From assembly GCF_014636275.1 (NCBI RefSeq), contig NZ_BMEB01000002.1:124001-188000 (forward strand): DNA of 64,000 bases, written 5' to 3'. The translations under genes and the position numbers were made by a program. This stretch comes from Cellulomonas carbonis (lineage in GTDB: Bacteria; Actinomycetota; Actinomycetes; Actinomycetales; Cellulomonadaceae). Positions 6,701 through 14,876 of this stretch are shown one piece after another (the stretch's first letter is position 1; every line of letters begins with the position of its first letter). Under the pieces are notes generated by a model that was given only the letters and a program-made list of their open reading frames with translations, searched no databases and was not told the origin of the DNA.

Positions 6701-9220
6701 ATGGCCGGATCCGCGCTGCGTGGGCGCCTCCCTGCGCGCACGCGCGCCGGCGACGACGTCCGGATCGTCGACACGCCCACCGCGCGCGTCCACCACCCCG
6801 CGGACCTCGTCGGGATCGTCCTGTGCCTGCTCGGGATCGGCGCCGTCCTCGTGCTCGCGCTCTACGCGCAGGGCACCACGAGCGGCCTCACCGAGGACGT
6901 CCGGGGGTTCGCGTCCGTCCTGCGCCGCATCCTCTTCCTCCCGGTCGCGGTGCTCGAGGGCCTCATCACGCTCGTCGCGCCGATCGCGGTGCTCACCGAG
7001 CTCGTGCTGCGCCGCCTCGCACGCCAGGCCTTCGAGGCGCTCGCGGCCGCCGTCGTGGGGACGCTCGTCGCGCTCGCGGCCGCGTGGCTGCTGACCTCGC
7101 TCGCCCCGCTCGAGCTGCAGGCTGCGTTCTCGGTGTGGAGCCGCGGCGAGCGCGTCGTGACCATCCCGGCGCTGCTGTCCGGGACGGCCGCGCTGCTCAC
7201 GGCGTCGGGCGCGCGCAACCGGCGCCGCACGCTCGCGCTGTCGTGGAACCTGCTGTGGGTCGGTCTCGGCGTCACGGTCGTGACGGGGCTGGTCACGCTC
7301 CCGGGAGCGCTCGTGACGGCGCTCCTCGGGCGCGCCGTCGGGCTCGGCGTGCGGTACGCCGCGGGCGTCCAGAGCGAGCGCGCGTACGGCGCGGCGCTGG
7401 TCGCGGGCATCCGGCGCGCCGGGTTCCGGCCCGCGACGCTCGTCCGCGTGCGCGACCTCGCCTCCGACCTGCCGCTCGAGGAGTCCGCCGACGACGACCT
7501 CGCGGTCCGGGCCCTGACGCGCTCGACCGCGAACCGCGTCTACGCGATGACGACGGACGACGGCGAGCGGCTCGACGTCGTCGTCCTCGACGGTGACCGG
7601 CACGTCGTCGGCGTGCTCACGCGGTTCTGGCGGTCGCTGCGGCTGCGGGGCCTCGAGGGGCGGGGCGTCGTGTCGCTCCGGCAGGCGGCCGAGCGGTCGG
7701 CCCTGCTGTCGCACGCCGCGTGGGGTGCGGGCGTCTGCACGCCGCGCCTGCGCACGATCGCCGAGGCCGACGACTCGATGCTCCTCGTCCAGGAGCACGC
7801 CGAGAACGCCGTCCCGCTGAGCGCGTTCCCGCCCGAGGCGATGACCGACGACGTGCTCGACGCCGCCTGGGAGCAGCTGCGCATCGCGCACTCCGCGGGC
7901 CTCGCGCACCGCGCCCTCACGGCCGACGTCGTGCTCGTCGACCCCACGGGTGCGGCGTGCCGCCGCGAGGGCGAGCACCCGCACGACGGTCCCGTCGCGC
8001 TGCTCACCGGGTGGGACCAGGGCGACGTCGCGTCGTCGGACCTCGCGCAGCGCATGGACGTCGCGCAGCTGCTCGCGACGCTCGCGCTGCGGGTCGGCGC
8101 CGGGCGCGCCGTCGAGTCCGCGGCGCGCGTGCTGCACGACGAAGAGCTCGCGACGATCGGCCCGCTCCTGCAGACCATCGCGCTGCCGCCCGCGACGCGC
8201 GAGGAGGCGCGGAGCCGGCGCGGCGTCCTGCCCGAGCTGCGTGAGGCGCTGCTCGCGAGGCTGCCCGAGGCCGACGTCGAGCCCGAGCGGCTCGTGCGGT
8301 TCGGCGCGCGGACCGTCCTCATGATCTCCCTCGCGATCGTCGCGGTCGTCGTCGTGGTGACGAGCTTCAACCTCGGTCAGGTCACGGACGCCTTCTCCGC
8401 CGCGGAGCCGTGGTGGGCCGCGGTCGCGTTCGTGCTCGGCCTCGTCACGTTCCTCGGCAGCGCGCTCGCGCTCGTCGCGTTCGCGCCCGTGAAGCTGCCC
8501 CTGTGGCGCACGACCCTCGTGCAGACCGCCGCGGCGTTCGTCTCGCTCATGGCGCCCGCCGGCATCGGTCCCGCGGCGCTCAACCTGCGGATGCTCGCGC
8601 GCCGCGGGGTCGGCTACCCGCTCGCGGTCGCGTCGGTGGGTCTCGTGCAGCTGTCGCAGTTCGTGACGACGCTGCTGCTGCTCGTGGTCCTGTCGCTCGT
8701 GAGCGGCCAGGGCAGCGCGCTCCAGCAGCTCCCGCCGACGACTGTGCTGCTCGCGCTGGGCGGCGTCGCGGTGCTCATCGCGCTCGCGCTCGTGGTGCCG
8801 CAGGTGCGGCAGTGGGCGGTCGAGAAGGTCCGCCCCGTGTGGCGTCAGACGTGGCCGCGGTTCGTGCGGCTGCTCGCCGAGCCGCGCCGCTTCGTCGTCG
8901 CCGTCGCGGGCAACCTGCTCATGACGCTCGGGTACCTGGGCGCGTTCTACGCGTCGCTCCAGGCGTTCGGCCGCGAGCTGTCGCTCATCGACCTCGCGCT
9001 CATCTACCTCGGTGCGAACGCGGCCGGGTCGATCATCCCGTCGCCCGGTGGCCTCGGGACCGTCGAGACGGCGCTCGGCCTCGCGCTCACGAGTGCGGGC
9101 GGTCTGCCGCCGGCGATCGCGGCGTCGGTCGTCGTGCTGTTCCGCGGGCTCACGTTCTGGGGCCGGCTGCCCTTCGGCTGGCTCGCGATGCGCTACCTCC
9201 AGCGCACCGGCGAGCTCTAG
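6701..9220 (+). CDS. UPF0104 / lysylphosphatidylglycerol synthase-type membrane protein with a degenerate kinase-like central domain
   Basis: An 839-residue protein in three parts. Residues 1-210 hold several transmembrane segments. Residues about 215-520 are soluble and resemble a protein or aminoglycoside kinase fold. Here AHRALTADVVLVD stands where an HxD catalytic loop would be, and ALLTGWDQGD then DLAQRMDVAQLL where the metal-binding loop and following helix would be. The catalytic Asp appears replaced (HRAL), so this is probably a pseudokinase. Residues about 525-839 are a multi-pass UPF0104 (LPG synthase TM) domain with GPAALNLRMLARRG and PSPGGLGTVETAL motifs. Relatives flip or modify lipids, or are uncharacterised. 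The palindromic repeat at 9223 follows the stop almost directly. Confidence 0.82.
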   Translation: MAGSALRGRLPARTRAGDDVRIVDTPTARVHHPADLVGIVLCLLGIGAVLVLALYAQGTTSGLTEDVRGFASVLRRILFLPVAVLEGLITLVAPIAVLTELVLRRLARQAFEALAAAVVGTLVALAAAWLLTSLAPLELQAAFSVWSRGERVVTIPALLSGTAALLTASGARNRRRTLALSWNLLWVGLGVTVVTGLVTLPGALVTALLGRAVGLGVRYAAGVQSERAYGAALVAGIRRAGFRPATLVRVRDLASDLPLEESADDDLAVRALTRSTANRVYAMTTDDGERLDVVVLDGDRHVVGVLTRFWRSLRLRGLEGRGVVSLRQAAERSALLSHAAWGAGVCTPRLRTIAEADDSMLLVQEHAENAVPLSAFPPEAMTDDVLDAAWEQLRIAHSAGLAHRALTADVVLVDPTGAACRREGEHPHDGPVALLTGWDQGDVASSDLAQRMDVAQLLATLALRVGAGRAVESAARVLHDEELATIGPLLQTIALPPATREEARSRRGVLPELREALLARLPEADVEPERLVRFGARTVLMISLAIVAVVVVVTSFNLGQVTDAFSAAEPWWAAVAFVLGLVTFLGSALALVAFAPVKLPLWRTTLVQTAAAFVSLMAPAGIGPAALNLRMLARRGVGYPLAVASVGLVQLSQFVTTLLLLVVLSLVSGQGSALQQLPPTTVLLALGGVAVLIALALVVPQVRQWAVEKVRPVWRQTWPRFVRLLAEPRRFVVAVAGNLLMTLGYLGAFYASLQAFGRELSLIDLALIYLGANAAGSIIPSPGGLGTVETALGLALTSAGGLPPAIAASVVVLFRGLTFWGRLPFGWLAMRYLQRTGEL

Positions 9221-9222
9221 GC

Positions 9223-9261
9223 GGGCCGGTCCCGCCGCGACATCCGCGGGCCGATCCACCC
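9223..9261. repeat. 39-nt palindromic intergenic element, copy 1
   Basis: The right arm is GCGGGCCGATCCACCC at 9246-9261, with a 7-nt loop (9239-9245) and a degenerate left arm at 9223-9238 (about 10 of 16 positions pair). The right arm is shared with copies at 9297, 26391 and 63218 apart from one variable base. Confidence 0.75.
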
Positions 9262-9296
9262 AGCCGAGCGCGCGACCCCACCCGACCGCGCCGCGC

Positions 9297-9335
9297 GGGG
9301 TGATCCCACCGCGGCACCCGCGGGCAGATCCACCC
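9297..9335. repeat. 39-nt palindromic intergenic element, copy 2
   Basis: The right arm is GCGGGCAGATCCACCC at 9320-9335, with a 7-nt loop and a left arm at 9297-9312 pairing at about 11 of 16 positions. It ends 19 bases from the stop of the minus-strand DUF5655 gene, so on that strand it is a terminator-position hairpin. Copies 1 and 2 are also near-identical to each other over 41 bases (9221-9261 and 9295-9335). Confidence 0.75.
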
Positions 9336-9354
9336 GCTGCGGCCGTCGGGGAGG

Positions 9355-9741
9355 TCAGCCCGCGCGGTCCCAGGCCTCGCGCAGCCAGGACGTGAGCTGG
9401 GCGTCGACGTCGGACGCGTCCTGCAGCTCGACGTGGTGGATCCAGTGGTGCGTCGACGGGTGCGCGACCTCCTTGACCCGGTCCGACAGCTCGACCCGCC
9501 CGAGCGCGAACGACACGACGACGTGCGCGCCCGTCGTCCGGCCGAGGTGGCGCCGCGGTGCCCACACCCAGGCGAAGCCTCGCCGACGGCGGTAGGCGAC
9601 CTGCGTCCGGGTCACCCGCTCCTCGACGCCGTCCCAGCCCAGGACGACGTCGGCGACCCGGCGCCGCACCGCGAGCGCGACCGGATCAGACGCGAGCGCC
9701 GCCCGGACGTCGTCGGCCGCGTCGTCGTCGTCGTCGACCAT
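9355..9741 (-). CDS. DUF5655 domain-containing protein
   Basis: A 128-residue soluble protein. The N-terminus starts with an Asp run encoded by a GAC repeat (MVDDDDDAADDV). The remainder matches the DUF5655 pattern: a central TRTQVAYRRRRGFAWVWAPR strand pair, then HLGRTTGAHVVVSFALGR, and near the end the histidine-rich HPSTHHWIHHVELQDASDVD followed by a C-terminal amphipathic helix. The family is widespread in actinobacteria and has no established activity. A weak -10-like CACGGT six bases before the ATG suggests a leaderless transcript. It converges on the UPF0104 gene, with two palindromic elements between them. Confidence 0.8.
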   Translation of the reverse strand: MVDDDDDAADDVRAALASDPVALAVRRRVADVVLGWDGVEERVTRTQVAYRRRRGFAWVWAPRRHLGRTTGAHVVVSFALGRVELSDRVKEVAHPSTHHWIHHVELQDASDVDAQLTSWLREAWDRAG

Positions 9742-9747
9742 GCGGCC

Positions 9748-9753
9748 ACCGTG
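9748..9753 (-). promoter_or_regulatory. Weak leaderless-type -10 box of the DUF5655 gene
   Basis: The minus strand reads CACGGT, then six bases, then ATG at 9741. It matches the spacing of stronger examples elsewhere in the window but lacks the initial T of the consensus. Confidence 0.3.
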
Positions 9754-9849
9754 TCACGGCCCGGCTTCACGTAGGACGCGCGCGAGGTCGGTCGCCTGGT
9801 CCGGCGCCGACGTCGGCGCGCGACGGTCCCCGCCGCTGATGTGAAGAGA

Positions 9850-9883
9850 ATCGACCGGAAAGCGACCCGAACGCTCCGCACAA
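9850..9883. repeat. 34-bp direct repeat, copy 1
   Basis: It begins ATCGACCGGAAAGCGACC and ends CTCCGCACAA. It is identical to the copy at 9952-9985 at 32 of 34 positions; the unit spacing is 102 bp. Confidence 0.85.
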
Positions 9884-9951
9884 GCGACCGGCCACCGCAG
9901 AGGGCCACCCCTGCCGCGGCCCGGCCGTCATCGAGGCCTTGTGCGGAGCCC

Positions 9952-9985
9952 ATCGACCGGAAAGCGACCGGAACACTCCGCACAA
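9952..9985. repeat. 34-bp direct repeat, copy 2
   Basis: Differs from copy 1 at two positions only. The flanking sequences differ, so this is not a longer tandem duplication. Confidence 0.85.
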
Positions 9986-10182
9986 CGGCTCGCCGGCCGC
10001 GCAGCCCACCGGGACCGCCTCCGCCCCACGCCTCCCGGCCCATGCCCACGCCCCGCGCCGCAACGCACCTCGGCCCGCGCGACCGCCCACCCCCTGCGCC
10101 AGGCGCCGCCCACCCCGGTGCAACAGCCCACCCCCTGTACGACCCCCACCCACCCCCTCTGCAACGGATCGATCACGAAGGG

Positions 10183-10238
10183 TTGACAGCCGCGTGTGTG
10201 CGGGATCACACTCGACTCACGCGGTAAACCGATTTACC
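10183..10238 (+). promoter_or_regulatory. Promoter and LacI-type operator of the sugar operon
   Basis: TTGACA (10183-10188) is a perfect -35 hexamer. CACACT (10207-10212) is a plausible -10 at 18-bp spacing. Just downstream, GGTAAACCGATTTACC (10223-10238) is a 16-bp near-palindrome with a central CG and 7 of 8 half-site matches, which is the form of a LacI-family operator. It covers the expected transcription start, so the LacI protein encoded downstream probably represses its own operon. Confidence 0.75.
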
Positions 10239-10370
10239 ACCATCGGATCGACCCAATTGGTCCGACGCGGGTCGGCGTCACGCGGACCCGCCCCACGGCT
10301 CCGCGACCACCAGCACGACGACGCGCGACCCACGCGACCAGGACGCACCACCTCGACGAGGAGGTACCCG

Positions 10371-11429
10371 GTGACGAGGCGCATCGGCATCAAGGACGTG
10401 GCCCGCGAGGCCGGCGTGTCCGCCGCGACCGTGTCCCTCGTCCTCAACGACCGGTCGAGCCACCGCATCCCCGCCGTGACCCAGGAGCGCGTGCGACGCG
10501 TCGCCGCCGAGATCGGGTACGCGCCCAACACGCTCGCCCGAGGCCTGCGCACCCGCCAGACCCGCACCATCGGCTTCGTCTCGGACCGGATCGCGACGAC
10601 GCCGTACGCGGTCCGCATGATCGAGGCCGCGCAGGACGCCGCGCGGGCCAACGGTCACCTGCTGTTCCTCGTCAACACCGGCGGCGACCCGGAGCTCGAG
10701 CGCGAGGCCATCGCGACGCTCCAGGCGCAGCAGGTCGACGGCTTCGTCTACGCGTGCATGTGGCACCGCGCGGTCGACGTCCCGCCCACGCTCCCGACCG
10801 GCTCGGTCCTGCTCGACGCACGGCCCGTCGAGGGGGACTTCCCCGCCGTCGTCCCCGACGACCGCGGGGGTGCGGTCGCCGCGGTGCAGGAGCTGGTCGA
10901 CGCCGGCCACACCCGCATCGCGTACGTCGACATCGACGAGGACCCAGCCCCGCTCGCGTCCGGGCTGCGCCTCGCCGGCTACCTCGAGGTCCTGGAGCGC
11001 GCCGGCATCACGCCCGACCCCGCGCTCCACGTGCGCGGGGAGTCCGACGCCGCCGGGGGCCGCGAGGCGGCGTCGCGCGTCCTCGAGCTGCCCGCCGACC
11101 GGCGCCCCACGGCGCTGTTCTGCTTCAACGACCGGATCGCCATGGGCGCCTACGCGGCAGCCCGCCACCACGGCATGGAGATCCCCACGGACCTGTCGGT
11201 CGTCGGCTACGACGACCAGCAGCTCATCGCGGCCGAGCTCGACCCGCCCCTGACCACCGTCGCCCTCCCGCACGCGGAGATGGGCCGGTGGGCGGTGGAG
11301 GTCCTGCTCGGCGCGCGTGACCGTCCCTCGGCCGAGGAGGGCCCGGTGCTGATGCCGTGCCCCCTCATCCGCAGGGACTCGGTGGGCCCACCGCCGACCC
11401 GGCAGCAGCCGGGCCGACGGCGGGCGTGA
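10371..11429 (+). CDS. LacI family transcriptional regulator of the fructoside-type sugar operon
   Basis: A 352-residue repressor. The N-terminal helix-turn-helix and hinge are clear: GIKDVAREAGVSAATVSLVL then RVRRVAAEIGYAPNTLARGL. A periplasmic-binding-protein-like sugar domain follows (RTIGFVSDRIATTPYAVRMI onward, with FNDRIAMGAYAAARHHGMEI near residue 245). The GTG start at 10371 follows a strong GAGGAGG Shine-Dalgarno; longer upstream frames are low-complexity and were rejected. It heads an operon with a binding lipoprotein, two permeases and a glycosidase, and the GGTAAACC-GATTTACC operator lies in its own promoter. Effector sugar is unknown; the terminal enzyme suggests a fructoside. 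Confidence 0.93.
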   Translation: MTRRIGIKDVAREAGVSAATVSLVLNDRSSHRIPAVTQERVRRVAAEIGYAPNTLARGLRTRQTRTIGFVSDRIATTPYAVRMIEAAQDAARANGHLLFLVNTGGDPELEREAIATLQAQQVDGFVYACMWHRAVDVPPTLPTGSVLLDARPVEGDFPAVVPDDRGGAVAAVQELVDAGHTRIAYVDIDEDPAPLASGLRLAGYLEVLERAGITPDPALHVRGESDAAGGREAASRVLELPADRRPTALFCFNDRIAMGAYAAARHHGMEIPTDLSVVGYDDQQLIAAELDPPLTTVALPHAEMGRWAVEVLLGARDRPSAEEGPVLMPCPLIRRDSVGPPPTRQQPGRRRA

Positions 11430-11440
11430 CACAACCCGAC

Positions 11441-11495
11441 GGTCGCCGACCGGCGACCACCGAGCGGGGACCGCGACCTTGCCCGTCGCGGCCCC
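11441..11495 (+). terminator. Two hairpins between the LacI and binding-protein genes
   Basis: GGTCGCC-GACC-GGCGACC (11441-11458) is followed by a second stem, GGGG-A-CCGCGAC pairing with GTCGCGG-CCCC (11466-11495). There is no T tract. They may partly terminate transcription or protect the downstream message, so that regulator and binding protein are expressed at different levels. Confidence 0.45.
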
Positions 11496-11510
11496 ACGAG
11501 AGGAATCACG

Positions 11511-12815
11511 ATGAGTCGCAAGTCCTTCACGGGGATGCTAGTCATCGCCGCCGCCTCGGCCACCGCGCTCGCGGCGTGCGGCCAGGCGGGCCAGTCGGAC
11601 GGGTCAGGTGACGGGGGCGGTGGCGACGGGGGCACCACCGAGCTGACCATGTGGACGCACTCGGCCGGCAACCCGGCCGAGCTCGAGGTCTACGAGCAGA
11701 TCATCAGCGACTTCAACGAGTCCCAGGACGAGTACGAGGTCGTCATGGAGTCGTTCCCGCAGGGCGCGTACAACGACGCCGTCGTCGCGGGCGCCGCAGC
11801 GGGCGACCTGCCCTGCCTGCTCGACATGGACGGCCCGATCGTCCCCAACTGGGCGTGGGCCGGGTACATCCAGCCGCTCGGCCTCGACACCGCGATCACC
11901 GACGCGCTGCTGCCGACCGCCGTCGGGCGGTACCAGGACGAGATCTACTCGGCCGGGTACTGGGACGCCGCGCTGTCGGTGTTCGCCCGGCAGTCGGTGC
12001 TCGAGGAGAACGGCATCCGCGTCCCGACGGTCGACGAGCCGTGGACGCGCGACGAGTTCGACGCCGCGCTCGTGACGCTCCAGGGCGCCGGGTACGCGAC
12101 GCCGCTCGACATCGGCGCCGAGGACACCGGTGAGTGGTGGCCGTACGCCTACTCGCCGATGCTGCAGAGCGCGGGTGGCGACCTGATCGACCGCGACAGC
12201 TTCCTCACCGCCGACGGCGCGCTCAACGGCCCCGAGGCCGTCGAGTTCTTCGAGTGGTTCCAGAGCCTCTTCGAGCGGGGCCTCGCGAGCGACGCGGGGA
12301 CCATCGGCAACGAGGAGTTCAACAACGACGAGGTCGCGCTCAGCTACACGGGCGTGTGGAACGCGATGGGCTCGCTCGACGCGGTCGGTGACGACCTGCT
12401 GATCCTGCCGCCGCCCGACTTCGGCGAGGGCCCCAAGATCGGCGGCGCGTCGTGGCAGTGGGGCATCTCGGCCGACTGCTCGGCCGCGGACGGCGCACGC
12501 GAGTACCTGGAGTTCAGCTTCCAGCCCGAGTACATCGCCCAGTTCGCGGACCGGCAGGTCGTCATCCCGGCGACCGCCGAGGCGGAGGAGCTGTCCGAGA
12601 TGTTCGGCGAGGGCGACCCGCTCCAGCCGTTCGTCGAGCTGTCGCAGGAGTTCGCGCTCGAGCGTCCGCCCACACCGGCCTACCCGGTCATCTCCAGCGT
12701 CTTCGAGCGTGCCGCGAAGGACATCATGAACGGCGCGGACGTGCAGTCGACGCTCGACCAGGCGGTCACGGAGATCGACACCAACATCGAGTCCAACGAC
12801 GGCTACGGCTTCTGA
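11511..12815 (+). CDS. Sugar ABC transporter substrate-binding lipoprotein
   Basis: A 434-residue member of the family 1 extracellular solute-binding proteins. A lipoprotein signal peptide ends in the lipobox LAAC (Cys about residue 23), followed by a Gly/Asp/Ser-rich linker. The mature protein starts with the usual LTMWTHSAGNPAELEVYEQI strand-helix. Later segments such as SYTGVWNAMGSLDAVGDD are typical of the second lobe. It captures an oligosaccharide at the outer membrane face and delivers it to the two permeases encoded next. GAGAGG precedes the ATG. It probably uses a shared ATPase, since none is encoded in this operon. Confidence 0.92.
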   Translation: MSRKSFTGMLVIAAASATALAACGQAGQSDGSGDGGGGDGGTTELTMWTHSAGNPAELEVYEQIISDFNESQDEYEVVMESFPQGAYNDAVVAGAAAGDLPCLLDMDGPIVPNWAWAGYIQPLGLDTAITDALLPTAVGRYQDEIYSAGYWDAALSVFARQSVLEENGIRVPTVDEPWTRDEFDAALVTLQGAGYATPLDIGAEDTGEWWPYAYSPMLQSAGGDLIDRDSFLTADGALNGPEAVEFFEWFQSLFERGLASDAGTIGNEEFNNDEVALSYTGVWNAMGSLDAVGDDLLILPPPDFGEGPKIGGASWQWGISADCSAADGAREYLEFSFQPEYIAQFADRQVVIPATAEAEELSEMFGEGDPLQPFVELSQEFALERPPTPAYPVISSVFERAAKDIMNGADVQSTLDQAVTEIDTNIESNDGYGF

Positions 12816-12830
12816 GCCGACCGTCCTGAA

Positions 12831-12924
12831 CGGCGGTCGGGGCGGCACGGCCCCGACCGGCCGGTCCGGAGCGCGCCTCGGGCGCGTCCCGCCGGCCGGA
12901 CGCGTGCCGCCCCGCCGACCGCCG
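12831..12924 (+). terminator. Large intercistronic hairpin between binding-protein and permease genes
   Basis: The left arm at 12831-12849 (CGGCGGTCGGGGCGGCACG) pairs with 12903-12924, apart from a 3-nt bulge; an inner CCGGTCCGG/CCGGCCGG pair extends the stem. Such structures commonly stabilise the highly expressed binding-protein message and limit permease expression. Confidence 0.55.
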
Positions 12925-12938
12925 GAACGGATGTCACC

Positions 12939-13898
12939 ATGACCGTCCCCGCCCAGCAGATCACCCCGCACTCCCTGCCCGACGACGACGCCCCGAGCCT
13001 GCGGACCCGTCGTCGCGCCAGGTCGGCCCGTGAGGGTCATCGCTCCGCCTACTGGATGGTGACCCCCGCGACGATCCTGCTCGTCCTGTTCCTCATCGTC
13101 CCGGTGCTCCTCGCGTTCGGCCTGAGCTTCACGAACGCCCGGCTCATCTCGCCGAACCCGCCGCGGTTCGTCGGGCTCGACAACTTCGTCCGCGCGTTCA
13201 CCGCGGACCCGACGTTCGTGCGGTCCCTCGTCAACACGTTCGTGTTCGCGGCCGTCGTCGTCCCGCTGCAGTCCGCGCTCGCGCTGTTCATGGCGATCCT
13301 GGTCAACCAGAAGCTCCGCGGCGTGACGTGGTTCCGCGTCATCTTCTTCGTCCCGGTCGTGACGTCGATCGTCGTCATCTCCGTGCTGTGGGACTTCATG
13401 TACCAGCGCGACGGGCTCGTGAACTCGATCCTCGACACGCTGACGTTCGGGGCCGTCCAGGGCACCAACTGGCTCGGGAACACCGACACCGCGCTCGGCT
13501 CGATCATCGTCCTGTCGATCTGGCAGGCCGTCGGATTCCACATGATCATCTGGCTCTCCGGTCTGCAGACCATCCCCGAGGAGCTCTACGAGGCCGCCCG
13601 CATGGACGGCGCGAGCGCGTGGCAGCAGTTCACGAGCGTCACGTGGCCGGGCCTGCGCTCGACCATGGTCTTCATCCTGGTGACCATCACGATCCAGGCG
13701 CTCGGTCTCTTCGTGCAGATCGACGTCATGACGCAGGGCGGTCCGCTCGACTCGACCACGACCCTCGTCTACCACGCGGTCCAGCAGGGGTACCGCCGTC
13801 AGGAGACCGGCTACGGCGCCGCGATCTCTCTCATCTTCTTCGTCATCGTGCTCGTCGTGGCGCTCATCCAGCGCTGGCTCACCCGGGACAAGGACTGA
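12939..13898 (+). CDS. Sugar ABC transporter permease (MalF/UgpA type)
   Basis: A 319-residue membrane protein with six predicted transmembrane segments after a charged N-terminus of about 40 residues. Hydrophobic segments include MVTPATILLVLFLIVPVLLA and VFILVTITIQALGLFVQIDV. The cytoplasmic EAA loop that contacts the ATPase is visible as EELYEAARMDGASAWQQFTS. It forms a heterodimer with the permease encoded three bases downstream. The ATG at 12939 was chosen because an earlier ATG at 12931 is out of frame. The protein takes its substrate from the lipoprotein encoded upstream. Confidence 0.93.
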   Translation: MTVPAQQITPHSLPDDDAPSLRTRRRARSAREGHRSAYWMVTPATILLVLFLIVPVLLAFGLSFTNARLISPNPPRFVGLDNFVRAFTADPTFVRSLVNTFVFAAVVVPLQSALALFMAILVNQKLRGVTWFRVIFFVPVVTSIVVISVLWDFMYQRDGLVNSILDTLTFGAVQGTNWLGNTDTALGSIIVLSIWQAVGFHMIIWLSGLQTIPEELYEAARMDGASAWQQFTSVTWPGLRSTMVFILVTITIQALGLFVQIDVMTQGGPLDSTTTLVYHAVQQGYRRQETGYGAAISLIFFVIVLVVALIQRWLTRDKD

Positions 13899-13900
13899 CC

Positions 13901-14872
13901 ATGAGCGCACCCACCTCCTCCGGCGGACCGGACACGGCCGCCGCCGACACCCTCACGCGGCGCGCCACCGAGCGCGACCGGTCCGAGCGCGAGGCCGGGC
14001 AGCGCAGGCGCCGCCGGCTCGTCGTCGGCTACGTGCCGATGGTCCTGCTGGCGCTGTTCTTCCTGTTCCCGCTCGTCTTCATGTTCGTGTCGAGCCTCAA
14101 GCCCGACGCGCAGATCCTGTCCGACGTCGACTCGCCGCAGGCGTTCCTGCCGACCGGCGACATCAGCCTCGACAACTACACCGGGGTGTTCGAGCGCGTG
14201 CCCGTGGCGCGGTTCATCCTCAACTCGGTCCTGGTGACGACGTTGATCGTCGGGCTGGGACTGGTCGTGAACTCGATGGCGGGGTTCGCGCTGTCGCGCC
14301 TGGAGTGGCGCGGCCGGAAGGTGCTGCTCACGGTCATCATCGCGACCCTGATCGTGCCCTTCGAGACCATCGCGATCCCGATGGTCTACTGGGTCTCGAA
14401 GCTGCCGACGCTGGTGTTCGAGAACGGCGTCCCGATGTACGACTTCGGGTGGCTGAACAGCTACCACGTGCAGATCGTGCCGTTCATCGCGAACGCCTTC
14501 TCGATCTTCCTCTTCACGCAGTACTTCTCGACCATCCCGAAGAGCATCGACGAGGCCGCCCGCATCGACGGCGCCGGCTGGTTCACGATCTACCGGCGCA
14601 TCATCGTGCCGCTGTCGGGGCCCGCGTTCGCGACCGTCGCGATCCTCACGTTCCTGCCTGCGTGGAACCAGTACCTGTGGCCCCTCATGGTCGTCCAGCA
14701 GGAGGACCTGAGGCCGGTCATGGTCGGCATGCAGTACTTCTTCCAGATCAACCCCGCCTGGGGCGAGGTGATGGCGTACACGTCGCTGATCACCGTGCCC
14801 GTGCTCGTGATGTTCCTCGCGTTCCAGCGGGCGTTCGTCAGCAGCATCGCCTCCAGCGGCGTGAAGGGATGA
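13901..14872 (+). CDS. Sugar ABC transporter permease (MalG/UgpE type)
   Basis: A 323-residue membrane protein, the second half of the permease heterodimer. After an acidic/basic N-terminus of about 45 residues come six transmembrane segments (for example YVPMVLLALFFLFPLVFMFV). The EAA loop SIDEAARIDGAGWFTIYRRI lies between segments four and five. The C-terminus VSSIASSGVKG is typical of this subfamily. It starts two bases after the preceding stop codon and is followed after four bases by the glycosidase gene, so the whole block is one transcript. Confidence 0.93.
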   Translation: MSAPTSSGGPDTAAADTLTRRATERDRSEREAGQRRRRRLVVGYVPMVLLALFFLFPLVFMFVSSLKPDAQILSDVDSPQAFLPTGDISLDNYTGVFERVPVARFILNSVLVTTLIVGLGLVVNSMAGFALSRLEWRGRKVLLTVIIATLIVPFETIAIPMVYWVSKLPTLVFENGVPMYDFGWLNSYHVQIVPFIANAFSIFLFTQYFSTIPKSIDEAARIDGAGWFTIYRRIIVPLSGPAFATVAILTFLPAWNQYLWPLMVVQQEDLRPVMVGMQYFFQINPAWGEVMAYTSLITVPVLVMFLAFQRAFVSSIASSGVKG

Positions 14873-14876
14873 CGAC

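Larger units (their letters stand above)
9742..10182. other. Gene-free, repeat-rich intergenic region upstream of the LacI gene
   Basis: No credible gene was found. It holds a 16-bp perfect palindrome GCGCCGACGTCGGCGC (9804-9819) and two 34-bp direct repeats (9850 and 9952). An inverted copy of their CTCCGCACAAG end lies between them (9938-9948). A C-rich tract (about 10085-10160) has four imperfect CCCACCCC units; its minus strand carries closely spaced G runs. Open frames here are low-complexity and lack start signals. Confidence 0.7.

Noticed and set aside
6626..9565. A 979-codon minus-strand frame over the UPF0104 gene
   Set aside because: It is the antisense of a clear coding gene, with E/R/D/H-rich low-complexity translation and no start signals.
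9721..9738. GTC/GAC trinucleotide run
   Set aside because: It encodes the Asp run at the DUF5655 N-terminus. It is a coding microsatellite and not a separate element.
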